Below the pieces are notes generated by a model. The model was not told the DNA's origin, did not search any database, and worked only from the letters and a program-made list of their open reading frames with translations. This document shows positions 6,816-15,889 of a stretch of DNA of 64,000 nt, piece after piece. Every line of letters begins with the position of its first letter. Positions within the stretch are counted from its first letter, which is position 1. Position numbers and translations under genes: made by a program. This stretch comes from Bacillota bacterium (GTDB lineage: Bacteria; Bacillota; Sulfobacillia; Sulfobacillales; Sulfobacillaceae): contig JAIMBD010000012.1 of the NCBI GenBank assembly GCA_023511625.1, positions 21,801 through 85,800 of the forward strand, written 5' to 3'.

Positions 6816-9602
6816 TCAGAGACCGGCACCGCCGCGCAAGGGGTCGGCAGGATCTAATCGGGCCGTGCTCTGGCGCCAGGCCAGCGCGAGGCGCCCGAGG
6901 GCGGTTTCGGGCCGACCGGGACGGACGGGCCACGCCCGCCCTTGGTTCCACGCGGCTAACGCCGCCGGCGCCATGGGCCGGGCGATGGCATACCCCTGCC
7001 CGAAGTCGGCTCCGAGTTCCACCGCCATTTCCACCAGGTCCGGCGTCTCCAAGCCTTCCATCACCACCGCGAGGCCGAGGTCGTGCAGCAGGCGCACCAG
7101 GGCCCCAAGGAAGGCCACGGTCTTTTCCGGGGTGTTCGACACTTCGCGCACGAGACTCCAGTCCACCTTAGCCGCCTGAAAGGGCAGTTGGCGCAACCGG
7201 TGCAGCCCGTTGTAACCGGCACCGAGGTCGTCCATGGAAAAGCTGACGCCCATCGCTCCCAGCCGTTCCATGGCCTTGCGGTGCAGAGCGACGTCCGCCG
7301 GGTCCGACTCCAAGAGCTCTAGTTCCAACGCGCGCGGGTCGGCGCCGGTCGCGGCCAAGGCTTGATTGACCCATTCCGGGCAGTTGGGGTGCAACAACAC
7401 CGGGCCGGGCAGATTCACTCCCACCTTGACCGGCTCGCCCCGGGCCTGCCAAGCCTGCGCCTCGGTCAACCCGAACTGGAGCCCTTGCACGAACAGGCGC
7501 TCGAGCTCGTAGTACCCCAAAGCCGGCAAGAACCGGCCCGGCGGTACCTCTCGCTCGCCGTCCACCAGGCGCGCCAACACCTCTACCTTCACCAGGCGCC
7601 CGTCAGACAGCGCCACCACCGGTTGCACCAAGAACACCACCTGCCCGCCATACAGAAGTTGGCGGTAGCGCACGCGGTCCGACTGGTCGGTGGGCAAAGC
7701 CGCCGGGTATTGGGCCTGCCGATTCCAGGCCTCCCCTAAAAAGGATCCGAGCGCAATGCCGAAATTGCGCACCTCCTGCGTGGCAAACATGCCGGGGTAG
7801 GCGCCCCACACCGCCAAGATGGCCACCGGATGGCCATCCCGGTCGCCTACCGGCACCGCCATGACGGTGTGGAGGCCTGCCGCCGCCAAGGCCTCGCGCG
7901 CGGCCGGCGAACGGGCATCGCGGACCACGTCGTGGCGTACGGCCAGCCGCCCCGTGGTCCAGGCCCGAACCAGGACGTGGGAGCGGTGGGCAGTGGTGGC
8001 CGGCGGATACGGGCGCCCGCGTCGGCGCTGGTACTCCTGAAGGAAGACCTCAAATTGGAAGGTGTGAAACTCGTAGACAAACCGGCCATCGGCGTCCGGA
8101 CGGGCCACCACGGCCGCCACGATCCCCGGCAGCGACAAAAGCCGGCGAAAGACTGCCTGCACCAGATCTGGCCACAAGGCGTAGCGGTCTTTGAGGTGGC
8201 GCACGGCCGAAATGGCGTGCTGGTACTTGCCCACCACCTCGCCATGCGCCTCCAGCGCCGCCTGCAGGGCACTGGTGACCCGCTCCGTCACGACCTGAAG
8301 GAGTTGCATCTTGCGATCCGCCCGCCACGGTAGGAACAGGGTGCGGCTCACGGCACTGTGATACCACTGGATCCAGGCCTGCGTGAGGGTCGGCCCGTCC
8401 ACCCCCTTCAAGGCCATCAGCGTGCCCAGCGACTGCGCTTCCCGCCGATGGCGGTCGGGGGTCCGCGCGGGATCCAACGCCGTGCGGAAGTGCTCTTCGA
8501 GGCGTGCCAAAAGTTCCGGACCCAGTCGGGCGCGCGCACCCTCTGGGTCTACCGGCTCTGCCCACGCCGACTCGAGCTCGGCGAGGGCCTCCTTGAGGAG
8601 CCCCGCCGCCTTCGGCCCGTAGGCCGCAAAGAGCGGCGTCGGCGGCCTCGGCGCACCCCCTTCCTGGTCGTGCGCCCACCAGTACCACCAATGCAGCCGA
8701 CTTTCCCCCTGCAGCTTGACCGTCTGCCGGGCTAGGTCGGCGTGACGCAGAAGCCCATCGAGATCGGGAGCATCCGGCGGCACAGCCGTCAACCCGAGGC
8801 TCACCGCCGGTACCACCGGCGGACCTTCAGCAATCGCCACCGGTTCCTGCAGCACCTCCCCCATCTGCTGGAGATAAGCCTCCAGGCCTTGAGGGGGCTC
8901 CTCCAGGACCAAGGCAAACTGGTCGCCGCCGAGGCGAATGGCGAGGTCGGTCGACTGCAATGCCCGGCGCAACCGCTGCCCCACAGCTCGTAGCACGGCA
9001 TCACCAGCAGCATGGCCGAAGCGCTCGTTGATGGCGCGAAAGCCATCGAGGTCCAACAGCCCCACCACCACCCGACGGCCGCTCTCCTGGCTGCGCTGGA
9101 TCGCCAGCGGCAGGTAGGCCTGAAGGGCCAAGCGGTCCAGAAGGCCGGTGAGCGGGTCGCGGCGCACCGCCCGCCACTCCCCAGTCCGGTCGCTGACCAG
9201 CACGGCAAAGCCGCGAAACCGCCCCTCGCCCCCCTGGGGGAATCCCAGCACCTCCGCCCAATAGGGCTCGCGGGTACGGCGGCGGGCGGCCAGCCGCACC
9301 GAAAAGGGGAGGCGCTGGGCCATGGCCTGTGCCAACTGGTCTGCCGCCGCCTGGTCGGGATCCAGTCCCAAAGCCTCGGCCAAGGTCCGCTGGCGCAAGC
9401 TCTCCAACGTCCATCCGGTAAGCCGAGAGAACCCGGGGTTGAGCCAACTGACCAGCCCGCGGGCGTCGGTCAACACGGCCGCCACCCGTTCCGCCGGCGC
9501 CACCTCGACGAGATGGGCCAAGCGCAACGAGAGCCCTTCGGGGCCGGGGGCCTCGACCCCCGTGCGCCCGCGCCCTGATCGCGTGCCGGCGATGTGCCTC
9601 AC
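6816..9602 (-). CDS. PAS-GGDEF-helical-GAF-EAL protein, probable c-di-GMP phosphodiesterase
   Basis: 928-residue multidomain signalling protein with no obvious membrane segments. PAS fold at about 30-140. The GGDEF domain (148-300) has a degenerate motif RLGGDQF at 225-229, so diguanylate cyclase activity is doubtful. A helical region (330-470) has a pattern reminiscent of globin/RsbR-N-like sensors. GAF-like domain 475-625. The EAL domain (about 645-870) keeps the key residues despite reading EVL at 674-676: VNLPG, ELLESDP, MDDLGAGY, KVD, MEGLE and QGYAIARP. It therefore probably hydrolyses c-di-GMP under PAS/GAF/GGDEF control. The start is the GTG at 9602 immediately after a G-rich stretch with poor spacing, so the true start is uncertain. 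It lies between the sigE and sigG blocks. Confidence 0.85.
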   Translation of the reverse strand: MRHIAGTRSGRGRTGVEAPGPEGLSLRLAHLVEVAPAERVAAVLTDARGLVSWLNPGFSRLTGWTLESLRQRTLAEALGLDPDQAAADQLAQAMAQRLPFSVRLAARRRTREPYWAEVLGFPQGGEGRFRGFAVLVSDRTGEWRAVRRDPLTGLLDRLALQAYLPLAIQRSQESGRRVVVGLLDLDGFRAINERFGHAAGDAVLRAVGQRLRRALQSTDLAIRLGGDQFALVLEEPPQGLEAYLQQMGEVLQEPVAIAEGPPVVPAVSLGLTAVPPDAPDLDGLLRHADLARQTVKLQGESRLHWWYWWAHDQEGGAPRPPTPLFAAYGPKAAGLLKEALAELESAWAEPVDPEGARARLGPELLARLEEHFRTALDPARTPDRHRREAQSLGTLMALKGVDGPTLTQAWIQWYHSAVSRTLFLPWRADRKMQLLQVVTERVTSALQAALEAHGEVVGKYQHAISAVRHLKDRYALWPDLVQAVFRRLLSLPGIVAAVVARPDADGRFVYEFHTFQFEVFLQEYQRRRGRPYPPATTAHRSHVLVRAWTTGRLAVRHDVVRDARSPAAREALAAAGLHTVMAVPVGDRDGHPVAILAVWGAYPGMFATQEVRNFGIALGSFLGEAWNRQAQYPAALPTDQSDRVRYRQLLYGGQVVFLVQPVVALSDGRLVKVEVLARLVDGEREVPPGRFLPALGYYELERLFVQGLQFGLTEAQAWQARGEPVKVGVNLPGPVLLHPNCPEWVNQALAATGADPRALELELLESDPADVALHRKAMERLGAMGVSFSMDDLGAGYNGLHRLRQLPFQAAKVDWSLVREVSNTPEKTVAFLGALVRLLHDLGLAVVMEGLETPDLVEMAVELGADFGQGYAIARPMAPAALAAWNQGRAWPVRPGRPETALGRLALAWRQSTARLDPADPLRGGAGL

Positions 9603-10073
9603 CCCCTCCCTATGCCGCCCTCCAGGCGGCGGTGTGCCGAAATCGAATTAGGACGAAAGGGGCTGCACCGCCACCTTCAGAGCGCGCGGAGCCACGTTGC
9701 CGGCGGGACCCTTAAAACGCGCGGCGCGGCCGTGCACCCCGATCCTCGTCTCGGGTCCAGCCGCGCCGACGGGGAGTTCCACCGCCCCAAAGTCGGTTGT
9801 GCCGCACACCATCTCGACACCCCTCCTGGGCTCGCGAGGCGGCCCCTCCTGGACCGCCGCGGGACGTCATCTCGGTTTGAGCATGACACAAGCCGCCGAT
9901 AGCTGTCCAATGCTGGTGGCGATTTTTCGCGCCCAATCGCCCCCGCGGCAGCGCGGGGTCCCCCACAAGGGCCGCGCCGGCAGTTGGCAGCGCCTACATC
10001 GCCGCCTATCCTGCTGGATGGCAGGCCCTACGCCGATGCCATTTTCCGGGCACGAAGACAAGGAGGCGCAGGG
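9603..10073. other. Divergent intergenic region, no gene seen
   Basis: 471 bp between the divergently transcribed c-di-GMP protein and the exported phosphodiester-glycosidase-like protein. Short open frames exist on both strands but have arginine/proline-rich compositions typical of GC-rich non-coding DNA and no ribosome sites. It must hold two promoters, but I cannot recognise either. Confidence 0.5.
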
Positions 10074-12263
10074 ATGGCGCGAGGGTCCAGGGTGTTCGCC
10101 CTTTTGGCGGCGGTCTTGATGGGCCTGTTCCCCTTCGGTGGGACAGCCGTGCGCGCCGCGCCGCCCACCGTGACCGTGACGGCCGGTGTCCTATACCGCA
10201 TAAAGACGCTGACCACGTCGGCCGGTCCGGTGGTCGCGCACATCCTTTCCGTGGATCTGGCCGAGCCCAATGTGCGCCTGAGTGTGGTCGAGGCCCACAA
10301 CCGCCTCTTGGGAGGGCCCCAGACGCTTTCTTCCATGGCTCGCCGGACCGGAGCCGTGGCGGGAATCAACGGCGACGACTTTGCCATGGACGGAAACGGC
10401 AAGCCGGTGGGGATGGTGGCCATCGGCGGGACGCTGTGGCAATCGCCCAAAGATGGCATCGCCGTGTTCGGGCAGACGCCCGCCGGTCGACTCGCCATCG
10501 CCCCCGAACGCTTTGCCGGTCAGATTACCGCAGGTCACGCCAGCCTGCCGCTGTTGGCCGTCAACCGGGTACACGACTTGGGTCCTGAGGGAGCAGTGCT
10601 CTTTACGGGACGGCTCGGCGCCGCCGTCACGATGCCCGCGGCAACGGTCGCTTTCTTACAGCCGGTGTCTTCACGCGGTAAACCGGCTTACCGCGTCACG
10701 GCCCTAGACTGGTCTGCGACAACCCTGCCGGTGCTAGGACCGATGGCCGCCCTGGTGGCTCCAGCGGGTAGCTCCGCCGGCATTTGGCTCGCCCAGCACC
10801 TTAGGTCCGGGGCTTCGGTCGCCGTGACCTACCAGTTAAGTCCCATCCCCCGCTTTCGCTGGGCCTTGAGCGGCGGGCCCATCATTCTCGAGCACGGCCA
10901 TTGGGTCAACCTCCCGTCCACGGTGGCGGCCAAGACCGCCCCTGACCGCCTGAATCCCTTGACGGCCGTAGGGATCAATGCAGCGGGCACCCGGGCGTGG
11001 CTCGTGGTCTTCGACGGGCGCGATCCCGGCACCAGCGTCGGCGCCACCTACCGCGAGGCGGCCGCCTTTCTGGCCCAGGCGGGGGCCGTCACGGCGATGC
11101 TCCTCGACGGCGGCGGGTCCTCGGAGATGGTGGTGCGCATGCCGGGCGCCATCCAAGCGACGGTGGCAAACCGCCCTGCGGACGGCCACGAACGTCCCGT
11201 AGCCAACGGTCTCTTTGTGTACAGCCGCGAGGTGCACCCGGGACCTCCGGCCCGGCTGGTGGTCAACGGTGGCCGGCCGCTCGCGCTCTTGGCCGGCACT
11301 GCCGTCCACCTCCCGGCGTACGCCCTCGACCCCCTAGACAACCCGGTCCCGGTGCGCTGGACCGTGCAGGCCGAACCCGCCACGCTGGCCACGGCCCGCG
11401 GCCTTGACCTCACGGCCGGCCAACCGGGACAGGGGCGACTTTGGGCCACGGCCACGGCGGGCCGCGCCGTAGCCCCCGCCACTACCTGGATTCCGCTCGA
11501 AGTGGTCTCGCGCTTGGGACGACTTTGGCTCTCCCCGTCCCGCGCAGAACTCGAGGCGGGGAACACCGTCACCTTCGCCGTGTACGCCGCAGCACCCGAC
11601 GGCACCCCGGTGACGCTACCACCCTCCGCCGTCCACTGGCGGCTCGATCCCCCGGGGCTCGCCGCCTGGGCGGGGCCGGGAGTGGTGCGGGCCGAAGCCG
11701 GGTTCGGTACCGTGACGGTCACGGCCGAGGCGGGCGGCGCCGTGGCCACGGCCACGCTGAGGGTGGGCACGCGCGCGGTGGTGCTCGACCCCTTAGACGC
11801 CCCCTCCGCCTGGCGGCTTGTGCTCCACGGGGCGAGCGCGGTCCTTCGGCCGGTCGCGGCGCCAAGTCCCCCGCAGGGCAGCGGGGGACTGCAGCTCGCC
11901 TACCGCATCCCCGCTGCAAGCGGGGTGCACCAGCTGGTGCTGGTCCCGACCCGGGGACCGCTGGTCCTGCCCCTCGGGCCGGGGGGCGCCCGCCCCGAAG
12001 CCGTGGGGTTTTGGGTCTACGGGGATGGCCAGGGCCTCGACCTGGCCGTAGCGCTCCACGACGGGGCCGGACAGCCCCTGGTGTTCTATCCCACCTTCGT
12101 CACCTTCCACGGGTGGCGCTTCGTGCAGGCCACCCTGCCGCAGGCTGCTCCCCTGCCCTGGTCCCTCGACTATCTTGACGCCCTCGTCATCGACCCCAAG
12201 GTCCCCTTGCAGGGCGCCCTCATCCTCTCGCACCTCGACGTCTTCTACCCCCCACCGGGTTGA
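10074..12263 (+). CDS. Exported phosphodiester glycosidase (NAGPA-like) with C-terminal Ig/galactose-binding-like regions
   Basis: 729-residue secreted protein. Signal peptide residues 1-29 (FALLAAVLMGLFPFGGTAVRA). The NAGPA/phosphodiester glycosidase domain spans about 50-390: VAGINGDDFAMDGNGKPVGM, then ALSGGPIILEHG, then a block around GTSVGATYREAAAFL and AMLLDGGGSSEMVVR, the family's most conserved block. The family removes N-acetylglucosamine from phosphodiesters or acts on exopolysaccharide. Beta-rich segments follow (about 400-590, with LGRLWLSPSRAELEAGNTV). A C-terminal ~150-residue domain (VLDPLDAPSAWRLVLHG to LILSHLDVFYP) resembles a galactose-binding fold. AGGAGG at 10061-10066 sits 7 nt before the ATG. 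Likely acts on wall or capsule glycans outside the cell; it is followed by an acyltransferase remnant. Confidence 0.82.
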   Translation: MARGSRVFALLAAVLMGLFPFGGTAVRAAPPTVTVTAGVLYRIKTLTTSAGPVVAHILSVDLAEPNVRLSVVEAHNRLLGGPQTLSSMARRTGAVAGINGDDFAMDGNGKPVGMVAIGGTLWQSPKDGIAVFGQTPAGRLAIAPERFAGQITAGHASLPLLAVNRVHDLGPEGAVLFTGRLGAAVTMPAATVAFLQPVSSRGKPAYRVTALDWSATTLPVLGPMAALVAPAGSSAGIWLAQHLRSGASVAVTYQLSPIPRFRWALSGGPIILEHGHWVNLPSTVAAKTAPDRLNPLTAVGINAAGTRAWLVVFDGRDPGTSVGATYREAAAFLAQAGAVTAMLLDGGGSSEMVVRMPGAIQATVANRPADGHERPVANGLFVYSREVHPGPPARLVVNGGRPLALLAGTAVHLPAYALDPLDNPVPVRWTVQAEPATLATARGLDLTAGQPGQGRLWATATAGRAVAPATTWIPLEVVSRLGRLWLSPSRAELEAGNTVTFAVYAAAPDGTPVTLPPSAVHWRLDPPGLAAWAGPGVVRAEAGFGTVTVTAEAGGAVATATLRVGTRAVVLDPLDAPSAWRLVLHGASAVLRPVAAPSPPQGSGGLQLAYRIPAASGVHQLVLVPTRGPLVLPLGPGGARPEAVGFWVYGDGQGLDLAVALHDGAGQPLVFYPTFVTFHGWRFVQATLPQAAPLPWSLDYLDALVIDPKVPLQGALILSHLDVFYPPPG

Positions 12264-12457
12264 CCATCCTTACCAGAGCTGGGATGTGGGCCCGCCGCGG
12301 CCCCTTGCGCGAGGTCGGCGTGGGCTCGGTGCGGAGATCGGCCCCAAGTCGGCCCCTTTCGGTCACCGGGCGGTTACCCTAGGCATCCCCCCCCCTTGCC
12401 TTCGGGCAGGAAAGGCCCACCATCGACCGCACGGAGTAGGCCCCAAGGAGAAACTGC

Positions 12458-12562
12458 ATACCCACGCCGACCGATCTCGACCGCCGCTACCTCCCGAGCC
12501 TCGATGGCCTGCGCGCGCTCGCCGTGTTGGCCGTCAGCGCCTACCACCTCAACCTCCCTTAA
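12458..12562 (+). pseudogene. Remnant of an acyltransferase-3 (OafA/YrhL-type) gene, N-terminus only
   Basis: Read from an ATA that replaces the start, 10 nt after GGAG, the frame gives PTPTDLDRRYLPSLDGLRAL then AVLAVSAYHLNLP, followed by a TAA at 12560-12562. RYLPxLDGLRALAVLxVxxYH is the hallmark of the first helix of membrane acyltransferase-3 proteins that O-acylate surface glycans. Only about 34 codons remain recognisable; the rest has decayed or been deleted. It follows the exported glycosidase on the same strand, so an O-acetylated surface polysaccharide pathway may have been lost here. Confidence 0.7.
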
Positions 12563-13270
12563 GCCGGCGGGGGACCCCCACCGACTTCGAGCCGGACGGC
12601 GTCCACCTCTCCCCCCTCCGCGCGGCGGTCTTGACGCGATTGGTGGCGCACGCTGTCCTCGCCCCGCGGAAAGACGCCCGCCACGGCAGCGCGGGGGCTG
12701 CCTCCCCCGCCCCAAGCGCAGCGGCGTCCCCTCCGCTCCCCGCCGGGCACCAACCCTAAGGCGAGACCGCATCCGCCTTCGCCGGGGCTGCAAGGCGGCA
12801 AGGCTTCTTCTGGCAGTGCGGAGGAGGGCCGAGCGCGCCGGAACCCGCTTGCAGTTGCACGGTGGTCAGCTTTCGGCCGCGCCGCCCAAAGCGACCGGCT
12901 AAAAGCGCCGACCAACGGGAACCCCTTGACCCGTCTTCGGTCGGACGGCCAGGTTGCCCGCGGCCCGCGGTTCCATTACAGTGATTCATGGGGATAAGAA
13001 TCATCATGCTAATTTCGCATCACACCCATTGCACCCTCGGGTGCGTCCGAATAGGCTTCCGACGCTCGCGCGGACCCGTCACGCCGGGCGAAGGCCGCTT
13101 GAGGCTTGGGTCGGCGCTGCGAGCACCCCAGGGTCGACGCGCGGTAAAATGGCGGCATGCATTTGTGTCCCCTTATCGCATGACTTACAATAAGAGATTG
13201 AATCCTCCGCATTCTTAAAGGAACCTGGATCGCAATCGCGCGTGTTTCCGAATAGGAGGGCCGCCCATCG
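12563..13270. other. Gene-poor region downstream of the acyltransferase remnant
   Basis: About 700 bp with no convincing coding frame on either strand. The first part may be scrambled remains of the acyltransferase gene, but I cannot align any of it to the family. The AT-richer stretch near 12985-13025 and 13180-13250 probably carries the promoter of the small zinc-ribbon gene. Confidence 0.45.
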
Positions 13271-13480
13271 ATGAATACCAAGCGACCGACCCCCGCAGGA
13301 GCGAGACCTCCGGCCGGCCACGAAAGGGACGCGATGGTTCCGTGCCCTCGGTGCCGCCGCGGCCGTCTGTTGCCGCGGGTCTTTCGCGCCACCGGAGATC
13401 CTTACTGGATCTGCGACCGCTTCCCGGAGGGCTGCAGCTACTGGACGGAGTACGACCCCACCCCGCCGCGATGGTTTTAA
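13271..13480 (+). CDS. Small zinc-ribbon (topoisomerase-type C4 finger) protein
   Basis: 69-residue protein with a basic, proline-rich N-terminus. It then has MVPCPRCRRGRLLPRVFRATG and PYWICDRFPEGCSYW. The CPxC...WxCxxxPxGC arrangement matches the four-cysteine zinc ribbons at the C-terminus of type IA topoisomerases, here standing alone. Cysteines: 25 and 28, then about 49 and 56. AGGAGGG lies 11 nt before the ATG at 13271; an internal ATG directly before the ribbon could also serve. No operon partner. Possibly nucleic-acid binding; function unknown. Confidence 0.6.
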   Translation: MNTKRPTPAGARPPAGHERDAMVPCPRCRRGRLLPRVFRATGDPYWICDRFPEGCSYWTEYDPTPPRWF

Positions 13481-13949
13481 GACGGACGCGCGCCCTTCGG
13501 CCCAAGACCGGAGCACAGACGTTCCGCCGTGACCGCAAGGAAGCGGTGGGGCCCGAAGGCTTTTGAACCGCATGGCCCCCGGTGACCGTGGCCCAAAGAC
13601 CACCTTGGGCCAAACCGATGGCCCGGCGGCCCCAGGGGGATCCCATAAGCCGGAGCAGACCGGAAAACTGCCATCGCACGGCACCGTCATTTCACGCCAG
13701 GCCAAGGCCCGGGTCCGCTTTTCGGGCGCGGGGTTGGGCCTTTTCGCACTCCTCCGTGCGATGCCCCCGCCCCCATGGCTGCGGCAATCGGGCCCAGGCT
13801 CCCTGCTTTTCCCGTAAAACCTCTCCCGCCGCCCCGCGCGAAGGCCAGGTGCCCTGGGCAGTGGGTAACCGCACGGGGGACGAAACCGGCCGCATCCGGG
13901 GAACGTTATAGCCAGTCAAAAGGGCGACGCCTTGAGGAGGATGGATGGG
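13481..13949. other. Intergenic region, no gene seen
   Basis: 469 bp between the zinc-ribbon gene and the BNR-repeat lipoprotein gene. It contains no frame with a ribosome site or protein-like composition. Its last 20 bp carry the AGGAGG that serves the lipoprotein gene. Confidence 0.5.
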
Positions 13950-15086
13950 ATGGTGGCATCTAGACGTAGAGGCTGGCTTGGGGTGGGACTTTTGGCGGTG
14001 GCGATGGGCGGGTGCGGCACGCCCTCCACATCGCGCCCCACACCGTCTTCGGTCGCCCCGGCGCCTGCTCCTTACGCCGCGAGTCGATCATTCGCTCCCC
14101 CCGCCCCGGCCTCGGGCTTCCCCGCACCAGGTCTTGAGCCCCTCACCGTTACGGCGCTTCACTTTCTTACGCCGCGCCAAGGGTGGCTCTTTGCGGCGTG
14201 GAAACAGAACGGGGCTCGTTACGGTGGCTTTTTCGGGACCGAAGACGGCGGGCGTCGGTGGCATTCCCTTCTGGCTTGGCGCGGCGCCCCACCCTGGCAT
14301 TTCGCCGAGTCCGGCCCGAACCTTCTCCCCATTGCCCTGACCTTCTCCGACCCCCGGCATGGCGCCGCCCTCGTGCCTCTGGGCGCCGGGGCCTGCCAGG
14401 CCGAGTTCGGCCTGCTCCGCACCGACGACGGCGGTCGGCATTGGGCCGTGGCGGGCACCGTCCTCGGCAGCGATGGGCCGGTGAGCCTCGCCTTCGCCAC
14501 GGCCGCCTCGGGCTGGATCGGCAACGGTTCGTGCGCGGGCGCGTATACCAGCGTCGCCGCCACCCGCGACGGCGGACGCCACTGGAGCCGGTGGACCGCC
14601 TATTATCCCGCGAAGCCCGACACGCCGCTTGCTCCCACTGCCACCGAGGTGGCGGCCATCTCTTCGCAAGAGGCGTTTCTCGTCAGCGCATACTGGCGCT
14701 ACAGCTCTCCGCCCGCCTTGGCGCCGGTTATCCAGGTGCTGAGCACCGCCGACGGGGGCAGGTCGTGGACGGCGCGCCTGATACCCACCCAACCCCTTCG
14801 CGGCCGCGTCATCGCCCTGGCCTTCAGCGCCCCCGGCACCGGCTGGGTGGTGGCCGAGACCGGCTCGCGCGTGAGCTTGGACGCCACCACCGATGGCGGC
14901 CGGCGTTGGATCCCCCTTTCCCTGCCCGTTCAAGCCGGAGCCTACGGCCCCGTCGACCAGGTCACACCGGCCATCGGCTATCTGGTGACCGCCTCGGCCC
15001 CCGGCGTCGCGCCCCCCACGGCGGAGCTTTGGGGCACCGACAACGGAGGGCAGTCTTGGACTCCCCTCGCCCTGCCTGCCCCCTGA
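13950..15086 (+). CDS. Exported lipoprotein with BNR/Ycf48-like beta-propeller repeats
   Basis: 378-residue protein. A basic N-terminus and hydrophobic segment end in a lipobox (LLAVAMGGC), predicting lipid attachment at the Cys and anchoring on the outer face of the membrane. A Pro/Ala/Ser linker precedes the body. The body contains several BNR/sortilin-type repeats: TEDGGRRWHS, TDDGGRHWAV, TRDGGRHWSR, TADGGRSWTA, TTDGGRRWIP and TDNGGQSWTP. These would fold into one beta-propeller of six or seven blades, as in Ycf48 or sialidase-like proteins. The ligand is unknown. The ATG at 13950 is chosen because AGGAGG (13935-13940) is 9 nt upstream, whereas the ATG at 13941 abuts it. A decayed relative lies at 39.9-41.1 kb. 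Confidence 0.85.
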   Translation: MVASRRRGWLGVGLLAVAMGGCGTPSTSRPTPSSVAPAPAPYAASRSFAPPAPASGFPAPGLEPLTVTALHFLTPRQGWLFAAWKQNGARYGGFFGTEDGGRRWHSLLAWRGAPPWHFAESGPNLLPIALTFSDPRHGAALVPLGAGACQAEFGLLRTDDGGRHWAVAGTVLGSDGPVSLAFATAASGWIGNGSCAGAYTSVAATRDGGRHWSRWTAYYPAKPDTPLAPTATEVAAISSQEAFLVSAYWRYSSPPALAPVIQVLSTADGGRSWTARLIPTQPLRGRVIALAFSAPGTGWVVAETGSRVSLDATTDGGRRWIPLSLPVQAGAYGPVDQVTPAIGYLVTASAPGVAPPTAELWGTDNGGQSWTPLALPAP

Positions 15087-15115
15087 CGGCCAAAGAGGAC
15101 ACCTGCGCTCCCCTC

Positions 15116-15889
15116 TTACGCCTCTAATCGGTGCATTTCCTTGCGCAGGCGCTTTAAGATGCGCTTTTCCAGGCGCGAGATGTACGACTGGCTGATGCCG
15201 AGCTGGTCGGCCACCTCTTTTTGCGTGCGTTCCCGCCCGTCGCGGAGCCCAAAGCGCAGCTCGAGGATGCGGCGCTCGCGCCCGGTCAACTTCCCCAAGG
15301 CCCGCCGCAACAGCACTTTGTCGACCTCATCCTCCAACCGCTTGTAGATGAGGTCGTTGTCCGTCCCCAAAACGTCCGACAACAAGAGCTCATTGCCGTC
15401 CCAATCGACGTTTAAGGGTTCGTCGAAGGAGACCTCGTAGCGCACGCGGGCGTTTCGCCGCAGGTACATCAGGATCTCGTTTTCGATGCACTTTGACGCG
15501 TAGGTGGCGAGCTTGATGCGCCGCTCCACGTTGAAGGTGTTGACGGCTTTGATGAGGCCGATGGTGCCGATGGAGACCAGGTCCTCGATCCCGATTCCGG
15601 TGTTCTCAAACTTGCGCGCGATGTAGACCACGAGCCTAAGGTTGCGCTCGATGAGCACTGCGCGCACGTCGTCTTGGCCGAGGCTCAGAAGGTGCAACAG
15701 GTCGTTCTCCTCGTCGGCAGTCAACGGCGGCGGCAAGGCCTCGCTGGACCCGATGTAGTGGACGACCTCCTCGACCTCCTCCGTCCACTCCCCGAGCCAC
15801 CACCGGCGAAGGTCCAGGCGAGCCCCCCACCACGCCTCCCACCACTTGTGCCAGCGACGGGAGAGTTGTTCCGCGCGGTCCTGGATCAC
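15116..15889 (-). CDS. sigE: Pro-sigma-E, mother-cell sporulation sigma factor
   Basis: 257-residue precursor of sigma-E. The mature part starts near [18 protein letters not shown], which matches the Bacillus cleavage-proximal sequence. Region 2 ([59 protein letters not shown]) and region 4 ([36 protein letters not shown]) follow. The pro-sequence is about 42 residues, longer than the ~27 of B. subtilis, and holds eight tryptophans (residues 13-35). This suggests a strong membrane-association helix. The start is the GTG at 15889, which overlaps the spoIIGA stop by 4 nt (GTGA), so spoIIGA and sigE are co-translated. Confidence 0.95.
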   Translation of the reverse strand: MIQDRAEQLSRRWHKWWEAWWGARLDLRRWWLGEWTEEVEEVVHYIGSSEALPPPLTADEENDLLHLLSLGQDDVRAVLIERNLRLVVYIARKFENTGIGIEDLVSIGTIGLIKAVNTFNVERRIKLATYASKCIENEILMYLRRNARVRYEVSFDEPLNVDWDGNELLLSDVLGTDNDLIYKRLEDEVDKVLLRRALGKLTGRERRILELRFGLRDGRERTQKEVADQLGISQSYISRLEKRILKRLRKEMHRLEA

